DNA of 64,000 nt from Polytrichum commune (lineage: Eukaryota > Streptophyta > Polytrichopsida > Polytrichales > Polytrichaceae), in the NCBI GenBank assembly GCA_950295325.1, contig OX485809.1, forward strand, positions 13,018,001 to 13,082,000. The letters run 5' to 3'. Position 1 is the first letter of the stretch; every line of letters begins with the position of its first letter. This document shows positions 49,402 to 60,200 of the stretch, piece by piece. The notes under the pieces are model-generated. The model was given only the letters and a program-made list of their open reading frames with translations, was not told the origin of the DNA and ran no database searches. Position numbers and translations under genes: made by a program.

Positions 49402-52252
49402 TTAGAATGTTAGCATTAAAAGTTAGAATTGATAGGGAATTTAGGGAAAATTAGTTAATTTAGCATTTAGCCTAGAAGGAGGAAGGTCAAAATGAAACTA
49501 AGTAGTGCTAGAAGATAGCAAAGTAGAAAAAATATACTAGCTAGTAAAAACAACTAGTTAAGCAAATATTAGTAAATGCTAGCTATTAAGAAAATATTAG
49601 TAGATGCTAGCTATTAAGCAAATGTTAGTAGATGCTAGCTAAGCAAGTGTTAGTTTATTAGTTAGTGTGAGGCACACAAGACTATTGGAGGTGTTTTACG
49701 TAAGAAGACAAAATCGGCTTGAAGATTTTTGAAGACAAAAAAAAAAGCAAGGGGGCTACTTGCCCACTTGCCCCCTTGCCAACTCGATGGCAAAAAATTA
49801 GAAAGATTTCTAGGTTCCCCGTCGGAGCCACCTCGGCGAGAGGGTGACAACCTCAACCGGGAAAACTCCCGAGCCAAAATTTCGGGAAAGAGTTTGAAAA
49901 ACGGATCCGGTGGAGGAGGGGTCCAACCCTTTTGTGAGAAGATTTAAAAACCCCTCCTTCCACCTTATAGCTCTCTCTCTTCCTCTAATGCTTGGGCGAA
50001 GCCCTGCTTCAATGTAGTTAGGAAAAAATCCTTTAGCATGCATTCTCAATGGCCTAAAAGAAAGGCTTGAGAACCTCTTCTACTCTCTCTCCTAGTTAGA
50101 ATGTGTGTTTATTAACACACCAACAAAATGATTCTTTCTTTTGTAGAGGTAGGTTGGATGGTAGAGTTTTGAGTGGAGGCATTGTAGACCTCATCTGCCA
50201 ATGCCCTGAAGGCTTAGTTCAGAAGCTAGAAAAAAAATACTTATCATTTTTCTCTTAGAGAGATTTCCTATAGCTATCCATAGCCGTTTCCCATTTGTGA
50301 TTTGGTTAAGATGACAATTAGTTATGAATTTTCAAAGATGGAGTAGAAAAAACTGGGTGGTCTTGTGGGTAGCGGCTGCTGGATCAGACCTGCAAGCCCA
50401 ATAGGAATTTTAATTCCAAGAAGTTATATTTTTTCCAAGTAGAACTTTTGTGTAGCTTTCCAAAATGGCTTAGAACATTTGATTTGAGCATGATTTGAAT
50501 TAGATATGAATTGTGGAAGATAAGACACATAGTTTGAGAACTTTTGGTTGACTGCTGCATTACAAAGGATCTGCTGGGTTCACTTCGGCTTACCTTTTTA
50601 ATCACATATTTTTATCAAATACATATTTTTAATATCTCTCCAGGGTCATATAGAACGTTTGATTTGAATAAGATTTGAATTAGATATGAATTGTTGAAGG
50701 CGAGATACATAGTTTAAGCCTTCTTGATTGACTGCTGTGTTACAAGGAGTCTGCTGAATTTCTATTAGCTTAACCTGCTGATGTCATAATTTTCCTAGTT
50801 AGAACTTGTTCATAGCTTTCCAATGGTATAAGGAAAGCCTAGATCCAAGTAATAAAGAATGTGCTATGAATTTTTGAAGTCAGAAGGTAGATAGGTGGGT
50901 TGGAAGGGTCGGTTGAATCGACCTCACACTTCCAACCCTCATAACTTTTGCAATTCTTATCCGATTAAAGTGATTTTTAGATCATTGGAAAGATAATTAG
51001 ATGCACTAAGTATAAATATTATGCTTAGGATTAAATTACAGTGCAGAATAAATACTTTATATTTTAATTGTTAACTAAGGTACGCTTACTACCAAACTAG
51101 TTACAAAGAATGAGGCAAGGTCGACGCTCGGGAAGTGGAGCAAGGAAGGAGGTAGCGGCTCGACCTCCATCGAGCCCAAATCAACCGAGGAGAATTGAGG
51201 TAAATTTACTAACGCTAGCCTTCCATTTATGGTTGGAGGGAGCGCGGCTAAGGTACGCATCTCTAAACCCACTCATCTATCTCGTAAGGTCAAGTGGCTT
51301 GACCACTTGACCGCCAAGGGAATACCCAACTCCATTGTTTTCGGGGCCCTTGGTATGTTTTGTGGTAGTAGCTTCATTTATTAGCAAGTTTTGTGTGTGG
51401 TAAGTCAGATTAATCACCGACATAACCACTCTTAATGTTGTAGGTGGAAATGTGGGATTAATGACCTGCGAATCCACTATTATGTTGTTGGCCACAGGTC
51501 GCCCGTCACCCTGGTCCCATTGAGTTGCATTTCGTGGTCTATCCAGTGTAAACACATTTAACAATCAAAACATACAAAATAAATTGTGAACCCTTGTTGG
51601 CAAGAGACCCGAATCGGAAACTTAACTCGGTAGAGTGATACCACCCTTCGAACCATTGATGTTCGAATGGGTTTGAGATGTTACTCAACCTTCAAAGGAC
51701 CTGCACGAGGCCTTAGAAGGTTCCGAGGTAAGAGGTGCACGAACCAGGTAAGGGGTGATGCCTAATATGTGAATGTAGTGAAGTAGGAGGTGCAAACGAA
51801 AGTAAGTAATTAAGAAGGAATTTGTGTGAAGGGTGGGACTTAGGCCAAGTTCCCCCGCTTAGAAAACTAAATAGAACTAAGTAAAGAAATAAGAAGAATT
51901 GAATGGTCCATCAAATTGTCGTTATTCCGTTCATTGAGCTAGGGTGGTATGAGTCACACCCGGTTGGTGTGTATCAGAACCATCATAATTCACAAATTAG
52001 GATTGCCTTGGTTTCAAGGCTGGTGCGTTTGCGCGTAGAATAGGTTGTAGGTTAAGGTTAGAACTAGATATGAAATTGGTTAGTGGAGTTTAGAGCCACA
52101 CTAGTAAAAAACTAAGGCCCAACCTCCGGAGGTACTACGACGCATATTTAATCTCTCTTAAAAATCTAACTACTCACGTTATACACCTATTACCCGGGTT
52201 CGGCTTGGGCACCTGCAAGTGCAGGCTACCTTCACCGAAGGGCTTGTGTGAT
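49402..52252. mobile_element. 2.85-kb insertion inside gag, unclassified
   Basis: Flanked by the 8-bp direct repeat ACTTTTAG (49,394-49,401 and 52,253-52,260), where the gag reading resumes. The insert holds a 28-bp tandem repeat (about 49,562-49,650), a TATAG/CT-rich promoter-like spot near 49,965-49,985, and a 180-bp tandem array (about 50,270-50,990). TAGTTAGAATGT occurs at 49,399-49,410 and again at 50,094-50,105. I see no transposase, terminal inverted repeats or LTR pair, so the class is unknown. Its exact ends rest on the direct repeat alone. Confidence 0.6.
50270..50990. repeat. 180-bp degenerate tandem array within the insertion, about four copies
   Basis: The block with GATTTGAATTAGATATGAATT occurs at about 50,471 and 50,651. 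Recognisably related sequence in the same register occurs at about 50,291 and 50,831, all 180 bases apart. CTGCTG(C/T)(A/G)TTACAA blocks also repeat at that spacing. Non-coding. Confidence 0.65.
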
Positions 52253-52632
52253 ACTTTTAGGCTCCCTCGAAAGAGGGCGGCCCAAAAGTACCACAATGCT
52301 ACGTACACACAAGATGCAAATAGACGGGACAATGATAAGTCTCATTTTGATGCACCGGTTGTCAAGACCAATGGCCACACAGGGCCGATTAGAGACAACA
52401 AGTCTTGCCATTCTGAAGGCCGCTCTTCCGCCTTTTACAAGAAGAGTAAGCAGGATAAAGGGGAGGCCCCTTCGGCAAGAAGCACTGACAAAAATAATGG
52501 TCTTTATTTTCAATGTGACAAGGAAGGACACTTGGCTAGAGATTGTCCTGATGGCAAGAAGAGTGCTGAGCAGCAACCTGCAAAGAAAGGTAAGAAGCCT
52601 TTTCACAAGTCCGACACTTAGGCAGTGGGCTA

Positions 52633-55600
52633 GTGTCAGGACCTGTTCAAGTTTCGGAGGGTATTTTTTATTTGCCTAGTGATGCTTTGGAAGTGATTCA
52701 GGGCTTAGTCAATAAGCAATTTAATGTAATCGTGTCTAATATTTTGAATAAAAACATTATTTTGCCAACTCCGTTACTTCCACTCAGTGATGTGTTAGAT
52801 GTGAACTCCAAAGTTTATTGGGCGTTTTCATTGATTATACCATCAGTGGATAATTTGCAAAGTTTCTTAAAATCTTATTTGCACGGTAAAGAGGGAGCGC
52901 CCTATGAGACCGGTGCTTGTTTTATTGTTGACAAACGTAAAGCAAAAAGTCTTAAGAGAACTTTACCACGATTGAAATTGGTCCATCAATTTGAATCAAA
53001 CTCAGTGCAGTGGCATGTTTATTTAGATGAACCTAGGCCACGTGTGCTGAATCAGCTCACTATGTCTTCTCAACTGATGATGAGTTTCTCAGGGCAAGTA
53101 GCTCATCAGGATGCATCTGTATTAATGGATAGTGCCGCATCACATTGTTTTGTGAGTTCTGGTTTTGCTAAGACCTTCGGGTTAAAAGTGAAAAATGGCA
53201 GTAACACGCTGGTATTAGGCAATGGTAATGAAGTCCAAACGGACGGCAAAATTAAAGTTCATGTTAGAATACAGCAATATCAAAGCCAAATTACTTGCTT
53301 GGTGGCAAAGTTAAGTGAAGGCATTGATTTGATATTGGGCAATGATTGGCTAGTACAGCACAAGGCACGTTTGGATTTTGCCTCTGAATGTTGCGTGTTG
53401 TATAAGGGCCGCCGTAAAATGACACTGCATGTGAACCCAATGCAATGTCAGAGTCCAAATCCCCATAGACTCACCGCCATGCAGTTCAAACGGTCAATTC
53501 GGAAGGGAGCAACGTCGTTCCTAGTTCAGTTGACCGCGGTGGGAGACGACGTACAGGACATAGTGGCAACACCTTATGCCACCATGTTGGAGGAATATGC
53601 TGATGTTTTTCAACCCATACCTACAGGGTTACCTCCAGAGCGGGAAATGGCCCATACTATTCCTTTAGAGCCAGATGGCAAGCCGCCATTTAGGCCGATC
53701 TATAGGTTGAGTCCTCTCGAGCTGCAGGAGGCCAAGAAACAGATCAAGGAGTATTTGGAAAAGGGATGGATAGAGCCTAGTTCATCGCCTTATGGGTCTC
53801 CCATCTTGTTCGTCAAGAAAAAGGATGGAGCGCTGCGAATGGTGGTGGATTATCGGGCACTTAATAAGCAAACGGTAAAGAATCGTTATCCGTTGCCTCG
53901 TATTGATGATGTTTTTGACCAGTTAGCCGGCTCTACAGTATTTTCATCTCTTGATTTGGCACAAGGTTATCACCAGATTAGGATATCCGAGGAGGATGCT
54001 CCTAAGACGGCGTTTAGAACACCGTTTGGTCATTACCAATTCAAAGTATTAAGTTTTGGATTGACCAATGCACCAGTAACTTTTCAAGGAGTAATGAATC
54101 GTATTTTTTACAAGTTCATTGGAAAGTTTGTTTTGGTATATCTGGATGACATCTTAATTTTTTCAAAAAACAAGGAGGAACATGTCAGTCATTTGGCACA
54201 AGTACTTCAAACTCTACGAGAGAATCAGTTTTATGCAAAGATGTCTAAGTGTCATTTCGGCAAGAGTGAATTGCATTATTTAGGACATGTTGTTGGCAAG
54301 GAGGGCATCAAGGTGGATCCTAAGAAAATTGAGACTGTAGCTAAGTGGCATAGACCTCTTGAAGTCGGACAATTACGATCCTTCTTGGGGCTTTGCAATT
54401 ACTTCTGCAGATTCATACATGGATATTCCACTCTGGCTGCGCCTTTGACTTCTCTGACGCGAAGCAAAGTCAAGTACATTTGGACTGACGAGTGTGAACG
54501 CGCTTTTGAGAATGTTAAGTATGTTTTAACACATGCACCAATTCTGACCTTACCCAAATTAGAGGAGCCATTTGAGGTCGTTAGTAACGCTTCTTTACTC
54601 GGAGCAGGGGCCGTCTTACTTTAGGGAGGTAAGCCCATTGCTTTTGAGAGTAAGAAATTTTCTCCCGCTAAGAGAAATTATACCACTGGTGAACAAGAAC
54701 TTGCAGCAGTTGTGCACGCCATGCGAACCTGGCGGTGTTACCTAGAGGGTGCAGATTGCACGATCGTCACAGATCATAACCCTCTGGTGTATTTAAAAAC
54801 ACAACAGACATTATCAAGGCGTGAAGCTCGGTAGTTGGAGTTCTTGGAGCAAAATTTTGTCTATAGATGGGTGTATAGACCAGGAAGGATTAATATGGCA
54901 GATCCTCTTAGTCGGAATCCACTAGACCGGGGTGACCAGCCAGCCTCGATGGCACCGCGGTCTGATCCAAGTAATTCGGTCCTTCAAATAGTGGCTGCAG
55001 ACGCTAGGCGAGGTGATCATGTTGAGCAAGACAACAATCCGAAGGGGTACCAGGAGTTCGTCAGTGATCAAAAGTTATATCAAACTATCATTGCCGGGTA
55101 TGCTCTTGATCCTTGGTTCTCAAACCCGCACAATCTGAAACATTTTGTTTATGAGAATCACATCTGGTGGTATGAAAAGGCGGTTGTGGTTCCAGATGTG
55201 TCATTCCAAGGATCGAATATCAGGTCATTTTTGCTCCGTGAGTATCATGATGCATTGTATAGCGGTCATGTAGGGGTAACTAAGACGTATAAGAGGGTGC
55301 GAGTAAACTTTTGGTGGTCTGAGATGTAAGGGTCCATCAAAAGCTATATAAAATCTTGTGAGATTTGCCAAAGGAGTAAGGCCCCTACTCTTAAACCAGC
55401 AGGCTTTTTACAACCATTGGAGATTCCTGACAGAAATTGGGAAATAGTGAGCATGGATTTTATCTCTGGATTGACTCCATCTGCTAATGGTTATGATGCC
55501 ATCTTTGTGTGCGTGGATAAGTTGTCCAAGATGGCCCACTTTATGCCAACCACCACACACGTTACTGCTGAAGGTACGGCAAGGTTATTCCGTGATCATG

Positions 55601-56577
55601 TATATAAGTTGCATGGTCTACCCAGGGTAATCCTAAGCGACAGGGACGCTAGATTCACAAGTTGGTTTTGGGATGCATTGCATGGTCTTTTGGGGACATG
55701 GTTGGCCATGTCCGCCGCATTCCATCATCAAACTGATGGGCAGACAGAACGGGTAAACCATATCCTGGAGGATATGTTGCGGCATTATGTCAACCCAATG
55801 CAAGATGATTGGGATGAATTCCTTGCAGTAGTTGAATTTGCATATAATAGCTCTTGGCAAGAGTCTGTACGGAATACTCCGTTTGTCCTGAACTATGGTC
55901 AGCAGCCCCGGAGACCAATTAGTGGGAACAGCAGGTGTCAAGTCCCTGCTGCGCATAATTTTGTCGAGCATGTGACACATGTGATTGGCGAGGCCAAGAA
56001 ACATCTCATTGCTGCGCAACAACGACAAAAGTTCTATGCTGATAAGAACCGACGAGAGGTCTCGTTCGAAGTGGACCAGCAAGTGCTAGTAAGTACTGCC
56101 AACATTAAATTGAAGGTCCCAAGAGCTCGAAAGCTTTTACCAAGGTGGATTGGCCCATTTCGGGTGGTGCAAAGGATAGGGGTGGTAGCATACCGCGTGC
56201 AACTGCCAAATACATTTAAGATCCACGATGTTTTTCATGTGTCACTTCTTAGGCCTTATGTGGCCGATGGCAGGGTATAGCCTCCCCCTCCGCCAGTCTT
56301 TGAGGAAGATGCATCTTATGAAGTAGAACACGTGCTTTCACACGAAGATAGAGGGTCTCGTTCTCGCCCCAAGAAATTCTATCTTATCAAATGGCTCGGA
56401 TATGCACTTGAGCATAATTCATGGGAGCCCGAATGCAACTTGAGTGTAGAAGTCCTCAAGGAGTACTGGGATGCAGTAGCAAAGTCTGAGGACATACTTA
56501 CACGCCACGGTGTTAAGCGTGACCGCGAAGCCCCAGCTGCGCAAAAACGTTTGAGGCGGAAGGTATCTTCGGGGTAG
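52633..56577 (+). pseudogene. pol: pol of the gypsy element: PR-RT-RNaseH-INT-chromodomain, with four stops
   Basis: A single frame with no frameshift but stops at 54,622 (TAG), 54,832 (TAG), 55,327 (TAA) and 56,278 (TAG). Protease: MDSAASHCF (Asp at 53,128), where DSGA is commoner. Reverse transcriptase: ILFVKKKDGALRMVVDYRAL, SLDLAQGYHQI, and the catalytic YLDD intact at 54,139-54,150. RNase H: the first catalytic Asp is Asn (54,586-54,588, VSNAS for the expected VSDAS). Integrase: zinc-binding H/H/CEIC, DDE residues in SMDFI, VILSDRDARF and HHQTDGQTERVN, then a GPF-type module (PRWIGPFRVV). A chromodomain closes the protein (56,317-56,475, FYLIKWLGY and NSWEPECNL), as in chromoviruses that read histone marks. 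Confidence 0.93.
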
Positions 56578-56774
56578 GCGCCTTCTGTTCTCTCTGGCCC
56601 GCACATGATCCGGTAAACGGGGTGTTATTATTAACTTGTTTCACCCTGCCAATTGGCATGGAGTATGGTACAGATACAGATCCCATGGCTTGCTTAAATT
56701 AGTGGTGGTTTTGACTATATTTGTCTTGATGCACTACGATTTGGGATCATTCATGAACGCGGACATTCATTCCT

Positions 56775-56787
56775 AAGTGGGGAGGTG
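56775..56787 (+). other. Polypurine tract
   Basis: AAGTGGGGAGGTG lies immediately before the 3' LTR, the expected place for the plus-strand primer. Confidence 0.75.
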
Positions 56788-57148
56788 TGTAACGTGTATT
56801 ACATATTTATTGTTTTATATTTATTTACAACCTCTCATTCAACTGGGACTCCTTTACTATAAAACTAGAGGCGCTACCCTGAGTGCTCTAGCAGTCGTAA
56901 AGGTAAAGGGAGTTAACTACTAGTTGATGACTGTGGTTCTACACGTAGTTCTCCCACGTAAGTAGAGACCACTATTTAACTGCACTTAGAGATATCCTAA
57001 AGGCATGGGGGAGGGCTCGTTAATATATATTTAACTACCACTTAACTACCAGTTGGAGGTGGTCTCAACTGCCAGTGGTACTTGTATATAAGCTCTAAGG
57101 TTGGGTGGAACATGCCTCTTAAATCTCATAATATTTGAGAACGTTACA
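56788..57148 (+). repeat. 3' LTR of the gypsy element
   Basis: 361 bp, the same length as the 5' LTR with no indels and five transitions between them. TATATAA at 57,085-57,091. Followed by the AAAAA target duplication and then the right part of the split MITE. Confidence 0.95.
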
Positions 57149-57258
57149 AAAAACATCATAATTTGAAATTTTATTTTATGGCATATAATATAGGGTAGCA
57201 AACTTTATCGCACATGGTTATGAAATGTAAGGAGGTGTCATCACCCCAAGGTCAAATG

Positions 57259-60200
57259 ATTAAACTCAAAAGTTTTTTTAGGCACTTATTGCACAAAAAT
57301 ATGTAAAATAAAAACAAAAACCTATTAAAAATGTAGTATAGAAATAATACTTAGAAGAAGAAAAAATAACAGATGTACCAAATTTCATAAGTAACTCCAA
57401 AACGTTATGTTGTGTAACCAAATATGAAAAACCTTATCAAAGATAGTCATCTTTGAGAACTTCAAGATAATACAAAATGCAAAAATAAAATTTCAAAATT
57501 CTAAGCACATCATTTTTTTGGGGGGGAAATTCACTTTTGATATCACAAGATGTTGAAGTTTCTTGATTCATTTGAGGCTCATCATAGCACAAATTATAAT
57601 TCCATTTAACTTGAGTGAATAATCCTAGATATGAAGAAGAATTTGTAATAGACAAATGCTTTGCAATAATTATAATTTAATTCACCACGTTTAGCATTCA
57701 TTACTGCATTTATAAAGTCAATGACACCTTTAAAGGATTAGTCATGCTTTTGCATGAACTCAATTTTTTTGTTTGGGCAAAATATACGGCTTTAGCAAAC
57801 TTCTACTCATAAAAAATAATTTAAAAAACCCAATGAAATATAGTGATGTGTTATAACATATAAATTTAAAAAAAATAAAAGTACGGTATGAAACTAACAT
57901 CGTACAAATAATTCAAAAATATATATCGGGTAAGTTTCTACCGTGTTACAATTGTTTTTACCACACATTTTTTTGTATTGGTCAACAAGTACTTAAAGGT
58001 CTTAGTAGACAAACTTCCAATAACTTGCATCAGATACAATTGATGAATAAGGTTACTCATTACATGTGAATATTTAACATGACTGAAAGAACTTATATAC
58101 GCTCAATATCCAAGGGTTGATTCAAATAATATGAAATATGTTAATTTGCCTTTTTGGAATGAACTTCATCGATAACCGATCTCCGCAATTGCAAATGATG
58201 ATTGTCATCTCAAATCCAAAACAATTTGCCCATACAGATTTTGAGATCCTCATGTTGTTTAGAAAATTTATGAAATTCTTCATTTTTTTTCTCCAATGGA
58301 TACTTTAATAATTAATCAAATATGAGGTGACATCTTGGGTTTATATACGATTGTTGCTAAAATTTGAAAACATCCGATATCAAAATAGGCCAAACCAAAG
58401 GTATAGATAATAAACAACATAAAAGGTATAGAGAACCTTGACTTCGAAGAGCGTTGAAAAGGAAGCTTCTCATTTATTGATTTTGACTAAAATATATAAA
58501 CATTCTAAATTACATTTTCTTTCATGTGAAGAGAAGTAAAGTTGGCATTATATTTCATTAAACCATTAAGCATCTTAAAATTAAAAGCCATGTGATCATA
58601 AGAATCAATAGTATTCATCGCCTACAAAAAATTGCCAATAAACTTACAAAATAACAAAACATAATCAAATGCAATATCTATATATAATTTATTCATAGAG
58701 GATGAAATAAAATGAAATAACATTATATGAACAAATCATAGAATAAACAACAATGAAAATGGTACAATGAATTTTATAAATTTTCAACAATTTTTTTGAA
58801 TATTTATGGACATTTACATTTGCCTAATTGGAAGAGACATTACAAAAGAAACATACTCAAATCTATTGAGGGCAGACATTGGGATACAAATCAATGTCCA
58901 TTAATTACGATAAATTAAAATGAAGCCACAAATCCAATCAAATCCAATTATATCATATCTACTCCAATCCAATGTATATTGGATGGCATTGTAAATTATT
59001 TATATTTATTCAACCTAATTTAGCCCAATGATCTAGATCAATGTACTCATCCGCCTTGTTATCTACATATGGGCAATGTTAGACCGAAGTTGAAGAATCA
59101 ACATTGTTGACATTGCCATAACATAAGCAACACCCTCCATATATGAAGGCCAAACCACATAACACAAAGAATAACTCGTATTCCCCCCCCTCTAGAGAAA
59201 AACTTCAAGTGCATGCTTGTGAAGTGCACACTTCTCAAGTGATGGAGGTCGGCTTGGCAAAAATATGGTTAAATTTTCAACCTAGATATTTAACCCATTT
59301 TATCTCACACCCTTCTTATTAACATGCTCTCCATCAGAATCAATGGATTTGTTTTGTGCTATGGAACTACTTGCTTTAGGAGTTGGTATTTTTTAATATA
59401 ATGGAGATGACATCAAATAGTGGAGAATTTTCCTCGTATTTGACTAGATGGCGCACATATGTTTGCAAGCACGAATAGACATACATGCCATTGAAACATA
59501 GGGAGGTCGATAAATTTATACAAGCCAAGAAAAATACCACAATGAATCTATGTAGCATGAAACACCTTTAAGTGAGTGAAAAACAACAACATGTAGGTAC
59601 ACAAATAACAAGGACAACAAATGTAGGAGTTTTTCAAGTCTCGATTAAGATTTGCATTGATTCAAAGTCTCTCTCAACTCCAAACCCTACCACCTTTCCA
59701 TGGTATTTTCATGGTCATGACTTACATGCTCGATCGAAGTACACATCCAAGGCATCCATATCCACCTCAAACATTACACCATTATTTTGGAAAATAGGCT
59801 CCAACTCATGATTTGAATGCATAAAAACATGCATTCTACGAACATCCTCACATTATCCTTCTTTTTTTTTTTTTCTTTCAGCGCAAATAAAATTAATAGG
59901 CTACATCGGTGAAATACATAAAAGCAAATCCAAACAAAACCTCGGTGTTATTGTTTATATGGTTGTTCCATGTTGGGATCGCGTGTGAAGGAGATGAATT
60001 ATTAGGCACAAGAAGACCTTCTACCAAATATGAATAATTAAATCAAACCTTCCAAAGGTACAAAGCCTCCAAAGAGACCTTCCTTGTCGAAATGAAACCC
60101 ACCTTTGAAAACAAGATCAAAATAATAATTAAATCCCAAAACAATATATTTGGCATATAATGAAACGATTGAACTATAATGGAAATCATAACAAAGTTCA

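Larger units (their letters stand above)
48548..52621 (+). pseudogene. gag: gag of the gypsy element, broken and interrupted
   Basis: Starts at the ATG beginning MAIEDMDTSG. An in-frame TAG at 48,731-48,733 (likely a former CAG) and a one-base frameshift near 48,950-48,965 break the capsid part. That part otherwise reads as Ty3-type capsid (RLEALECQVQLLKKY, DYANKFQQLCSHI, ERFISGLKEDI). Coding stops at 49,401 and resumes at about 52,253 after a 2.85-kb insertion. The C-terminal nucleocapsid part has one zinc knuckle, but its first Cys is Tyr (YFQCDKEGHLARDC), so zinc binding should be lost. It ends at 52,621 in a different frame from pol. Confidence 0.88.
47050..57148 (+). mobile_element. Ty3/gypsy chromovirus retrotransposon, defective, with both LTRs
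   Basis: 10.1 kb, bounded by two 361-bp LTRs (TGTAACG...CGTTACA) and a 5-bp AAAAA duplication (47,045-47,049 and 57,149-57,153). Domain order is gag, protease, reverse transcriptase, RNase H, integrase, chromodomain, which places it in the Ty3/gypsy chromoviruses. Coding parts are broken: a stop and frameshift in gag, four stops in pol, a 2.85-kb insertion in gag. The LTRs differ at only five positions (all transitions), about 1.4%. Unusual parts are the inverted duplication in the leader and the 157-bp tandem repeat. It cannot make its own proteins as written and would depend on another copy. Confidence 0.95.
46753..57250 (+). mobile_element. hAT-type MITE, copy C, split by the gypsy element
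   Basis: The left part is 46,753-47,049 and the right part 57,154-57,250; the Ty3/gypsy element and its target duplication lie between. Ends are CTTGGGGG and CACCCCAAG. The 8-bp direct repeat GTCAAATG flanks the whole at 46,745-46,752 and 57,251-57,258. The two halves rejoin into a sequence collinear with copy A. This fixes the order of events: MITE first, retrotransposon later. Confidence 0.85.

Noticed and set aside
52190-52232. Helitron 3' end near the right side of the gag insertion (CCTGCA-AG-TGCAGG hairpin)
   Set aside because: No CTRR terminus directly after the hairpin and no 5' TC end; the direct repeat ACTTTTAG places the boundary elsewhere.
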